DNA of 64,000 nucleotides from Mugil cephalus. Taxonomy: Eukaryota; Chordata; Actinopteri; Mugiliformes; Mugilidae. The notes under the pieces are model-generated. The model was not told the DNA's origin and ran no database searches. It was given only the letters and a program-made list of their open reading frames with translations. Location: assembly GCF_022458985.1 (NCBI RefSeq), contig NC_061779.1:12941001-13005000 (forward strand). The letters run 5' to 3'. Below, piece by piece: positions 25,076 through 36,723 of the stretch. How positions within the stretch are numbered: the first letter of the stretch is position 1; each line of letters begins with the position of its first letter. Made by a program: the position numbers and the translations under genes.

Positions 25076-28000
25076 CTTCAAACGCAAGGTGACGATAAAG
25101 TATCGGCTCTGATGCTGTTACAGTTTTAATCCCACAAACTGACCCACCGAGCTGAACGTACGCCCATAGATAGTTACCAAACAACAGCTGATTTTTAGTT
25201 ACACAAGCCACGTGTTTGGCGTTTTGTAACCAGCAACGCTAAAGAGCTGTAATGGTTAAATATCACCAGTAGGGGGTGGACAAGCCCAATAAATAAGCCC
25301 AGTGAAAACCAAACCATCGGCTGTTTATTCACAACATGTGATTAACACATGGGAATCCTTGTTTACATTTCATTAATCTGACATAAGGGTATAGGGATAT
25401 AGACTAAGAAATCCTATAGGAATGCCAAGTCTTTTTTTTATTATTGATTTCAGCTTCTCTGTGTCTATTTCAGATCACGTCCCTACCAAATCATACCTGT
25501 CAATGTTTCATGACCAAGGTCCCCACAAGCTTCATAACAAACAAATTCGTTTAGGTCAATTTACACTGAAATATATAAAAGAAACTTTTATAAATATTTG
25601 AGGTGTGACATCTGCTTCAGAATAATAATTTTATAAGTTTACTAAGCCTCCTTGACAGGAATGTGGTCCCTTTTCAAGTGCACACTGTGATGAGAGACTG
25701 AAAAACAAAGCCAAGAGACAGACAGTGTACCCAGCAGTGGCTGTTTAATCATGGTCTGTATTCATGCTGTTGAAGGGTTGCTAAGTAATTGATTTTTTTT
25801 AATGAGACCATGGATAAGCTTTTGAATTTACGCAGCAGGGGACGATGATTTGTGACACTTGTGGACCAAACTATAAAATGCCTTGTATAGTTGTCAAGCT
25901 TCACTTGTAATAATGTTTTACAGGAATTACTTACCAGTATTTTGTTGATGCTAAAATATTCTTGAGTATTCACCAGAAATGTTACCCAAGGCTTCACACA
26001 CAAGGACAAAGCATGTCAGTTATTACTATCGGACTATTATGTGAAAAGTAGTCAGAGGGTATGATGGCGAGATGTGTTAAGAGCTGTGGTATGTGAAGAG
26101 AGCAAGACAGAAAGAGAGAGAGAAAGAGATTGAGAGAGAGAGGGAATCAATAGTGTTTAGACAGAGAAGTGGAGTCTAAGTGTGTGATCAATAGAGAGCA
26201 GAGAGGAGAGATTAGCTGCTTTTCTCTCTCAAACTAACACTGACAAATTGGTGAATTGGTGTATCGGCCCTTGGGCTAAACGGATTGACCTGCTGTTTCC
26301 ATGTTCCACCGTGTACTGTCAATAAAGATCTGTGTTCATTGTGGCTCTCAATGAAGAGAGCGAACGAAGCACCAGAGGGGAGAAAAGGGGAAAGGAAGGA
26401 AGGAAGGAAAATGGAGAAGCCAAAAGGTAGAGAAGCAAAGTGCAGCTCAGGTGCCTGTGTACCCTTGGTACTCACAAAATCTCCACACCTCTGTCTCATT
26501 AACACGTACGCGCACTCACATGTGCATCCCCGTGCACACCGTTATAAAACCATAATAACGTCTCCAAGAAAATTAATGGAAAGACAGATTAAAAACTAAG
26601 TGAGGAGAAACGGGCCACTGGTGTAGCTATTTGCAACTCATAAATCATTCTGACACACCCACGCGCATGTAGACACATGCATAGACCTACACACACATAC
26701 ACACACACACGCATACTGTAATTAACCACAGGCTATTTACTCTCTCCTGCTGTAAATTAGACATGCAGACACAGTTATTACATTAGGGGGATCTGCCATG
26801 CAGAATGCTAACAGGAGGAGGAGGGGACACTCGTACACACAACAACTGGCTCATACAAACATAAACACACACACACACACACATGTACACAAGAAAGGGG
26901 GTATGGAAGAATCATAGACTGACGGGAGTGAAAATGAAGCTGCAGCACAGAGAATAGGGGCCCCCAGCTCTTTGTTCCCTGCTGCATTTCATTATCTGAA
27001 ACGCCAGCCAACACACACGACACACACAACGCACCTCCCCCTTCCCTAAAGCTGTCTGCCTCCACTCCATGCACAGAGAACGAAAAAGAGAGGAAAATAG
27101 AGATACTGCGTCAGTACCATTCATTGGCATCTGGACCAGGGCATGACAAACATGGCCGCGTGGTCATCCTTTTCAGATCCACCAGTTCAGACGCTGCGAG
27201 AGGTGACCGGTTTCCTTCAACCTTGGCTGGCAGAAAGCCCTACTCCATAAATTCTATTTCAAGCGGAACAATAGGAGATGAGGACTTGATTAAAACAAGT
27301 ATTGATACTCTGTCTTGAGTAGCTTGTCTCCATTTAGTTCATTTGAAGTAGTTTTTTTCTGGCAGTCTTTCTGTTAGTGTTTGTGTGTGTGTGTGTGTGT
27401 GTCCTCTGGTTCCCCCTGCCTCTCTCACCCCTCTCTGTCCCTCTGTTTTCCCACGGTGATCGATAGCTCATTACAGTCATTGACTGCGGCTCATCAGCAC
27501 CTGTTAAGGTCTGGAGAGACAGAAAAGGTGCATGTGCGTCTGGTGGAGTGTGTGTTGTGATGCAAGCCCACCGATAAGTATAAAGATCGGACTCGAATGA
27601 GTCAGGGGTGAAGTTTGATGTTTGAAAGGGAACATTCTGATTCACATCCATTGTTGAGGGTGTGTAGTTTGTCGCTGCTTTATGGTCTGTGGTCTTGGGG
27701 AACATCTTATTATGCAACTCACGTGGGTACCATGGTTTGTTGCTATGGTGATTGCCAAGGGAGCCCGAGTATTATAGGTGTTTATCCTAGACAGGAGCAA
27801 GGCTACTCACTGTCTATCAGGACACGGTTCAATTTAACACAACGTTTGGACCACACGTTAAGATCAACACAGTCGCAGAGGGACAAAGGGAGAACACAGA
27901 ATGCGACACGAACAAGTGTGGATTTGATTTAGCAGATTATTCAGTATTCATATTCCTGACAGAAAGACCTTGTTCAAACACTCAGCTGTTGGTTTAATGC

Positions 28001-28979
28001 GTCACTGCGGGGTTTGTTTTTGGAGAGGACAGGCTGAGCCGAAAGAAGCAAACAGAGAAAAAGAGGGGAGCCTTTGAGAGACAACAGACCATGGTTAAAG
28101 GCAGGGAGAAATGTGTAAGAAAAAAGGAAAAAAAAAAATATATAAAAGAGACTATAGCTAGACCTCAAGAAATCCCCCAGGAATTGGTTCACAGGATGTG
28201 GTCTAAGAAAAGGGGAAAATTGGCATAAGAGCGTGAGGTTTTAAGTAAAAAGGGGATATAAATAGGGTGAATACAATGGAGGACTGAATAGAGAACACGT
28301 CTCTCAGTCCATGCATAAATTACACACATCATTTACATATTCATTATGTTTTGTGTTCTAATGAGAGTATTTGCTTAATAGCTCCACCACCACTGGCAGC
28401 TTTTGTTTGACAAGAGAGAATTTAAAGATAAGAAAAAAAAGAAAAAACAAAGGAGCAAGGGTCATCTCAGCTGTGTTGGCGAGGTCAATGGTATACAATC
28501 AATTTTACTTATAATCGTATCAATCATATTGCTGGATTGTGCTTGCGCGAACAAGCACAACCTTTTGAGTGTGAATTGAAGCACACATAATGGGGGTTGG
28601 TAAAAGTTAATTAAAACAACATAGGCGTTCTCAAAACTCTGGATTTCCTTCGTCCCTCTCCCGTCTCGGCGGAATAAGTAACTGCTGCTGTAATTACCTA
28701 CAGGGCAGTCACAGCGGGGATTCCTTCAGGTGTCAAAGAAGTGACAAAACAGAGACCGGCGATTTGACGTGTGCCTTTAAGAGATGAAAACTTTTCTGTG
28801 CGTCATTTAAAGTAATGTTTGGAATATAGGCAAATGCAGTGCAACGTTAAAACTGAGGGGGTAAACGATTCCGAAAGTGAATGAACGAAATAAGGGGAAG
28901 AGAGAGGGATGGAAATATAGAGACAGGGGGAAGGGCAACAGAGGGATGAGCTACAAATGAGAACGATGGCGGTGGCAGG

Positions 28980-29727
28980 TTGGCACAGTGCCATCCAGTC
29001 AGGACTTGAGCGGGGGCGGGCATGGGCATGGGCGAAGGGGCGACGAGAATAAGACTGAAAGAGGAAGGGAAACAGACCTCCATACTGATACTATGGTGCC
29101 ACCCTGGCACAGGCGTGAGGAGACTGGGCAGAGAAAAGGAGGATATGACAAATTTCATAGGATAGCGGAGGATAGAAGTAAGTGAGATGCCAGCAGACAC
29201 AGGATGACTCAGATGTATATGGATGAAGGAAGAGTAGAGGAATGAGAAAAATGGATCTAAAACTGTAAGGCGTAACTCCACGATGAGCATCGGCCATACA
29301 AAGAAGAAATGGCGCCGGAAAAGCCTACACATTTTCCGACTTTTCTTTCTTTCTGTGCCACCCGCGGCGTGCCATCCAGCGGGCAGCTTGCCAGTTTGTA
29401 CTCGTGGCATACCCGAAGCTATCAATGCGAAAACCGTCAAAGACAAGGGGACTCACCTTTGAGGATTTGCTATCAATTACCGTTTGTTTGCTTGGACAAA
29501 GCCAAGAAGAGGTGCCCAGGCAACGGTTGCCAGCGATTCTGTGATGGCATCTTTTCAGGGGCGGCAAGGGCAAAGGGAGGAAGATGGCATTCTGCCAAGG
29601 CAACATAATACACACATTTGTAAACAGAAACCTCCATACGGTGAGCAGAACATTTCGGATGCCGCAAATGTTTTCGGCGATGGCATCCCCTCAAGGGAGA
29701 GGCAGAACAGTGATGGCACCATGCCAA
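28980..29727. promoter_or_regulatory. Cluster of three NFI-type palindromes
   Basis: The pattern TGGC-N5-GCCA occurs at 28,981-28,993 (preceded by T, giving TTGGC), 29,585-29,598 (with GCCAA) and 29,714-29,727 (with GCCAA). NFI proteins bind TTGGC-N5-GCCAA as dimers. About one such match is expected by chance in the whole window, so three in 750 bases is suggestive. Two of them belong to a diverged tandem duplication. Confidence 0.4.
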
Positions 29728-30239
29728 ACGCAAACTGCGAGGCACTTAACAGGCAAAAGCTGCACAAAAACACCGTAAATGCAGACAACAAATTGTAGCA
29801 AAAGGTTACAACTGGAGCCACCAGTGCCGCTGTGGCAGCAGTGTGGGACTATTTCCTCGATGCCAACTCTGCTCAGTGCCAACTGCTGCACTGAAAGGAT
29901 GCCGCTGCCCATTGCAAAGAACTGAGACGAGGGATTGTACCATTCCACTATGGAGAGGAAGAGTATGCGGAAGATGAGGAATAATGAGCAAAATGAAAAA
30001 AAGGATGCCGAAGAAGAAAAAATGGGGAATTTTGTGCTTAACGAAGAACAGAGGGAGTGGGTGGACAAGGATGATGAAGAGCCTCTTTCCTACACTTGCA
30101 CACCTGGGATGTTCTTAAAGGGATATCCCCTCAGAATGCAGAGTGTGTTAAAGGGAGGGATGTGTTGGCATCATCTCCAGGGTGTCAAGCTGTGTTTCAC
30201 TATTGCCAGTCAGGGAGGGTGCTGCCGTCGTCAGGGGCG

Positions 30240-31490
30240 GGCAACTGTCTGGGCATCTCATCTGTGGCTAATTAACAGCCACACACTAATTCTAACAGCC
30301 GATCATAATTAGCGATTTAATCGCTCGTCAACGCTTTTCTCCCCCCCTAAATCGTGCCTCCTATTTGGACACGTGCGGATAAGCTAAGGAACGCTGGATC
30401 CCCCCCGCCCCTCCTCCTCGTCCTTCTTTCCTTCATCCTTGGCTCCAGACTCCAGTGGGATCTTAATTAAGCCTGGGCTTCATTATGCAAATGGAGTACA
30501 ATAAACGACAGCAGAGGTGGAGCTGGATACAGACTAAAACGGAACGGTGGGAGGGGAGCGCTGGAAGTGGAAAATGAAGATGAGATGTGGAAGGTTACTA
30601 ATATCTTCTATATGATGTTCCTGCATTACAATACTTGTTTATTGCTGTAACATGTACTGTATGTTTCCAGTGTGCAGCTATTACATGCGGGGTGAGAACC
30701 AACAGTTCGCACTTTGATGCTCCATCTCCGCCGCTACTGGGAAAACTTCTCTGAAATAACACTGGATATGCAGAATGTCGTCTCTCACAAAGAAAATTCA
30801 TAAGGGAATGGTGACAATGAACCCCTTAATATCACCAGTTGGCTGTTGTCGTGGATACGAAGAAAGATGGCAGAGATAGGGAGAGAGAAAAGAGGGGGAC
30901 AGAAACACTGACAGTGGCAGCAGCATGGCAGCTAATGTCATCTCAGTTTAATCATCGCATGGGATCATGGGGTTCATGAAAATTCATTTGCATATCATTA
31001 AATGGAGAGAGGTTATTTGGCGCGGGCAGCCAAAATGGGATTGGATGAGGGGAGGGGAAAAAAAGGAAAATGGAGGGACTCGTTATTAAACAGCAATGTT
31101 TTATAGTCCGCCAGCCAATTCATTTAATTTGGGCGTAATTAAAATGTGTCAGACTCAATCAATCATTCCAACAGGGATACTATCAATGTCTTAGTCTGAA
31201 AAAAAGACTAATCAGTGGATATGCGGTTTGACATTTTCCAATAACAGTCTGAGCAGTCGACTTTGAGCCTGACAGAACAACTCTTTTTTTTTTTCCATGG
31301 TATTCCGTAGGAGTAGATCAAAACATCCAGTGTAACTTCTGTGTTTTGTGTCAAGACATTTCTGACAGGTGGTGATGCCACCCTGTGTTCGTCAGTAAGA
31401 GGGTAGCCCACTCTGTCTTCTTGACCTTAGCAGTAAGCTGTCTGTGGTGTGTATGTGTGTGCATGCCTGTGTGCATTTCACATTTGCATA
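30240..31490. promoter_or_regulatory. Candidate conserved non-coding (enhancer-like) region
   Basis: Dense TAATTA-type homeodomain cores plus three octamer motifs: ATGCAAAT at 30,485-30,492, and its complement at 30,986-30,993 and 31,482-31,489. There is a clear mix of GC-rich and AT-rich blocks without repeats. Octamers are POU-factor sites. Enhancer function is inferred from motif density and from the location downstream of a developmental regulator. Confidence 0.4.
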
Positions 31491-33795
31491 AGTGATGTAA
31501 TTAGACCGCCTTTTCACATGCAGATCAGTTTGACAACATGGCAATCATTGTAACACACATGCAGCCGTACACACACATATACACAGACGTACACACAACA
31601 CACGCTTACTGCCGTGACCACCCCCATATCATGGGGAGTCTGTTGTCTGTGAGCAGAGAGTGTAAAGATTAACATAATCCAGCTAATAAGTGTGAGTAAT
31701 ATTCACACAGTGACGCGTGGCAAAGACACTGTCCTGCTGATGCGTATTTGTATCTCATTATAGATGTAAAGCACTGTGGACGCCAGTAGGGTAGGAGGGT
31801 GGAGGGCATTGTGAAGAGGGGATGGTGAGGGGTCACAAAGTGTGGGCCCAAATAAAGAGGCACCCAAGAATAACAATAAACGGTAGTATTTTCCCCAAGT
31901 TATCATATCCACCCTTTGTGAGAGCTACCGGAATAATACAAAGACAGATTACACAGGGTGCCTCATAACTGGGATGCTGAAGATTTGTAAAGGAACTCTT
32001 TCTAATGTCTGCACAAAATCGGAGAGACAATTCCGCTGCCTTTTCTCCTTGTTTACAGTGCTAAATAGGCGCAGAGAGTCCGTTTTTTTTGACGCAGAAT
32101 GTAGGAATTATAAATAGAGTGTATTTTCGCTTGCAGGCTAGCTCTGCCACATGATTGATTAGGATGGTGTGACGACCATTAAAAAGTCATTTAAAAGATG
32201 GATAGGGACCACATTTCCAAATAAAAACCACTTTATACCTGATGAAGTGCTGAACAAACTCTCCTTCAAAGACATTTACTGATTACTCTCAGGGTGTGAG
32301 TGAGTGTAATGTGGGAAGCACCCATGAACTGTGTGGAGCTCAGCATGGAAGTACCACTGTAGAAGGCTCCAAAGCAGCTTGTGGTGCAGCTCAGATTTTC
32401 AAAACAAAAATGTGTTGTTGTTTTTTTACATTAAAAGAAGCAGTCTGCTAATAATTTGGCTGCAGGCATATTCTCTGCGAGACAAATACATGTGACAAAC
32501 AGGGACATGCACGCACGCAATGATTGAAATATATCTGATAGCACGGCGTGGCTTCAGCTGAAGCCTTATCCTAAGAAGCAGAGGTGTGTCTACATGTGCG
32601 AATATATTTCAGCTCTGTCTCTTTAACTCATGGCTCCACCACAGCACTATGCTTTGGGATTCATGCATAAACATGAGCTGGCCTTTCAGCTCTCTCCTCA
32701 CATAACCAATCTAAATCTAAATGAGCCCCCACTACAGATACACCAGCAGGCAATGACATTACACCCCCTCCCCAGCCCAAGCCCAACCCCCTACTCTACC
32801 CTACTACCCCCAGCGACACATATACACCAGCAGGCAATAATTTCACGCCATCCCTCAAAGCCCCCCCTCCCGTCTCTACCTACTCTGCACACACACACAC
32901 ACACTCGTACCCCCTTTTTTTTGCCGCATCCCCACCAGCTGCACAGTACTCATTTGATTAAGAGGGGGAGGACAGGGAGAAGGAGAAATGGTGGGGGATC
33001 ACTTTATCAGGATGACTTTCTAAGATGGCTATCATCTGCTACGAAGCCATCTCAAGCCCTCTTCTCTGTTCACTTTGCTATTGTTTTTCCTGTGTGTCTC
33101 CTCCATGCATCCCCAATCACAGCAATTTCACGGTTGCATTTTGCGTTGTCGCATTTCCGCGCGAGGGTTAAACGAACGGCTTGCCGGTAGACGACAAGAA
33201 GCGAGTGCTTGACTCGTATACAACTCCGAACAAGCAGCACATCCTCACCGTCGTTTAAGTTTTTTCTTCTCTGGCAAGCTTTCTCATCAACCACTGGAAA
33301 GTTTCACATAAGCGAGAACAAAATAATAAAAAGCTTTCCTACCAACATAAGCTGTGGTCTTTGAAATGTTGCATATGGAAATCTGTGTGTCCTAAATGTG
33401 CTGTAGTGTGCAATTTTCCTCCCCACTCGCCCAGAGTCGTAAAACACATTATCATCATCAGCAGCAGCAGGAGCAGCAGTGTAATTCATCCGAGGTCGTT
33501 AATATTCATCATATCATTTAGTCACAAAGGAAACTCATCTGGCTGAATGTCACAGATGTAATTAATGAAGTGACCCCAGAGGTCATGGCTCCATTCACCA
33601 AACGCCTTCTGTGTTACACACACACGGTTGAACATCAAAAGCCTTCAAGCCAGACACACACTGCCACCGAACATACAACCTGAAATATGAGGCACGTATA
33701 CAACAGGCAGACACCCGCACATACCATAACATTCACAAAATGGCTTCTCTCTGTCGGACCAAAGGGATGAGACCAGAGCGTGCACCAAAGCAGAC

Positions 33796-36723
33796 TTTAT
33801 TAAGCTCAGTGGAGTAAGGGCAAGGGAAGGGAGAGAAACACACACCAGCAGGGGAAAACTGGGGTAGGGAGAGTATAGAGACACACTAAACCACTGGAGC
33901 AGGACATAAGGACAGGTGCACATCACAGGTATCTTTTTGGTCATCACTATGGCAACAACATATCCAGAAAAAAATGAAAAGGAATCGTTTTACCTACAGT
34001 AAGGATAACAGAGTCTCTTCACCATAGAGGACTCTAATATGTACATCTTACAGTCACTAAGATCAAGAGAATACGAGAGAAATTAAATTTGAAATCATCA
34101 GTATACAAAAAACTGCCTTTGTGGTATTTGGAATGCACATTTCTGTACAGAAGAAAGCTCATTGGTATTGTCGTAAACATTGGTTAGTTTAAGAACAAAA
34201 CACGACAGAGTTAGTCAGTCCACATCCTTTGGAAAAGTTGGCTGTGATGTCAGTCTGAGTTCAGCAAAGCTGTTTGAGCTGGACTAATGGCCTAGAGACA
34301 TCGCAACACAGAAAGACACCATGCCAATGGAAGGTTTTGGGGCTGAACTCCTTCAAATAACTATGCAGTATCTCCACAAGCATTGAGAAGTTAATGCCCC
34401 ATGAGGGTTTTTTGAAACTGAAGGCTTGGGAAAAAAAAAAGATTTTTGATATCACAAAAGCCATTCCTATCTTATGAGTTGGGGTAAATAATCAGATACT
34501 GGAAAACAAACTTGATGGAATTGAGCCCCACATATCCATTTTGTTTTGAACAGAGTAACAGAGGAGCAGTTTATCAACAGCATCACAGGTATCATTACAG
34601 TTTGTAGTCATTAAAGCCTAGTGGTAAAGCGATCAGAGCATGCATCTTTCTACAGTATCGTTAGAAACTACAGTACATTAGCAGCAAACTGGACATCCTT
34701 AAGGGCTGAAGTTCAACACTATGGTATAAAAGAAAAATAAACTGGAACATTTCTCAAGAGAAGTAAAACTCTTCAACCGCTATATTACAGACTGCCATGG
34801 CTCTAGTTTGGGGTTTTGGTTACAGTCTCCAGTGTGCTTATGAGAGGCAGAAAACAGTAGCTTAGATACAGGGACTCCTTCCTTCTTTAAAAACAGCAAT
34901 ACATCGTCAAGTAAACAGTAGCGCTTATTTTTGTAGGTCATATGGTTAAAGTATTATCACGTCTTTGGATTTTTGTCTTAAAGCATTAATTATTGTTTAG
35001 CTATTATTGTTATATTATCATTATTACAGATAGAATAAGGACTGGTTGCAAATGAACAGAGGAAAAAGGTAGAGAGAAAAGTGGAAGGTAGGGAGGAAGA
35101 AGGAGGGAAAATAAATTAAGTGTACAAAAATAACATCAATAACATCCGAAGTTTTTTTTTTTTTTCAACTTTGCGCAGTAGCTCCCGTTCTGTAAGTGGA
35201 AAGGAGAGCTATGTCTCAAACATCCAATGAAGTCTCGAGTCAACCATACAAAAGCTAAATACTGTACATTTACCCCTCACACTATTAAACACTTTAGTTT
35301 TAATAAGTTTTTTTTTGTAACAATCTATTACTCAGAGGTGAAAAGCTCATATCTTTGAAATACAGAGATGTTTGTGTAGATATCTATCAATACTTACTCC
35401 ACGGTTAAACCAGGCCTCTTCTGTTTTAAAAACAGAAAAGTACAGTATTTAGATCACATTTGAAGCGGAGCCATGTTGAGCTGTTGACCTGAGCATAGAA
35501 AGCTTTACATTAATCACATAACATTGGTAAGCCATTGGTATATTCAAATAGAACGGAAAGGCAGTAGTCACCTTGCCTGAACATATCAAAGCTGTCATAA
35601 TCTTTTCATTATCATGACACTATTATATCGAAGCAAGACAGTTTATCTCAATCCATAAGATTTATATTAAGAAACTATTACTAAACACACACAATGTAAA
35701 TTTGAGTTTGGTTAAAGTTTTCATATACAGTATAATGGTTGAGTGCTATAAAAAAATAGTTTGCCCCATTCAGGACAAACTGGCCTTTGCGTTCTGTGCT
35801 ATTTGGGCTGTTATCCACTAAAGGAACATAGAAGGAGTACATGTACAACAGAAGACTTATCATTGGCTTTTGAAGGGTGGAACTGCAGTCAAGCACCGTG
35901 TCAGTCTATTGGTACTCGGCTTACCTAAAGTATGCCAGTTGCAGATCTCACCCCATCACCATACAGACGTCAGCTCTGCAGTTTGTTATTGAAAACAAAC
36001 ATGTTCAAACTAAATCCACAGACATGTAAAATTTTGGTTATGAGCTTTGGAATCTGAGTCAGTCTTTACAAAAGCTCTATGCAAATATCCCTGTGTATTT
36101 CAAGGACATTGTTCTGTTGTTTTTTCTTCTTCTTCTTCTTCTTCCACTGTCAACGGCTTTGTTTTGCTTCAAGTTTATTTTTTGGAGCTCTCTATTTACA
36201 CTAAAATCTCTTTGACAATTTCTTTTCCAGCCTTGTATAGGCTGGCACTACATGCTACACAGCTAGTCATCTAGCACTGTCTGGTGGAGGGCCCACTGTG
36301 AGTCTGTCATGCAGACTGAGAGGTAGACTGCAGGTCTAGCTGGGCAGTGAGGTCACATACTTGGAGAATGCTCTTTGGCCTCTGTGGCATCTGGTTGCTT
36401 TTTTTTTTTTATCAAGGTGGTGTTTGGTTGTAGTAAGGTGTCTGACAGACTAGGGAGAGGAGCTCTTTTCAAGATAAGACAACCCAGGAGAGAGTTTGGG
36501 AACAATATGAAAAGAGGAAAAAGCTGTGGTGGAGAGGACTTGGTTTGGGCTCTCTGCTATTATCATTTGAGAGAGTTTCTCTTTGGGCCAGTGCGGCTCT
36601 GCATCTTTGGGCTGTTCAGGTTACAGGTTTGGCAGCAAGTGGACAGGGTATATATTTCAAGGTTGACAGCAGTTGCAGGAGGGATTTTGGTGAGAACATA
36701 GTCGAAGGAAGCAGCCTGCCTCT
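33796..36723 (-). other. zfhx2: Probable 3' UTR of the zfhx gene
   Basis: The stretch after the stop codon (36,724-36,726) is moderately AT-rich with no other gene signals. A minus-strand AATAAA (plus-strand TTTATT, 33,796-33,801) could end a transcript with a UTR of about 2.9 kb. An earlier AATAAA-containing site near 36,173-36,179 could give a short form. Long 3' UTRs are usual for neuronal transcription factors. The exact end cannot be fixed from sequence alone. Confidence 0.45.

Larger units (their letters stand above)
25220..33795. other. 8.5-kb gene desert downstream of the zfhx gene
   Basis: No exon chain is supported on either strand. Long open frames inside it follow strand-biased purine/pyrimidine composition and are not coding. 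It holds short (CA)n and (GT)n runs (26,864-26,883; 27,381-27,402), GA-rich patches (26,100-26,150), an NFI-palindrome cluster (28,980-29,727) and homeodomain/octamer-rich sequence (30,240-31,490). Its position beside a large developmental transcription factor gene and its motif content suggest regulatory DNA. That role is inference. Confidence 0.55.

Noticed and set aside
18531-25277. CTCF-like cores near 18,531 and 25,266 flanking the cryptochrome gene
   Set aside because: Each has one mismatch to the 12-base core; a few such matches are expected by chance in 64 kb, so an insulator pair cannot be claimed.
28847-29446. 199-codon minus-strand open frame
   Set aside because: The plus strand here is purine-rich, so the pyrimidine-rich complement lacks stop codons. 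The peptide is Ser/Pro/Leu/Phe low complexity with no domain and no splice context.
32630-33190. 186-codon plus-strand open frame
   Set aside because: Pro/His/Thr-rich translation of C-rich simple sequence with CA repeats; no family resemblance.
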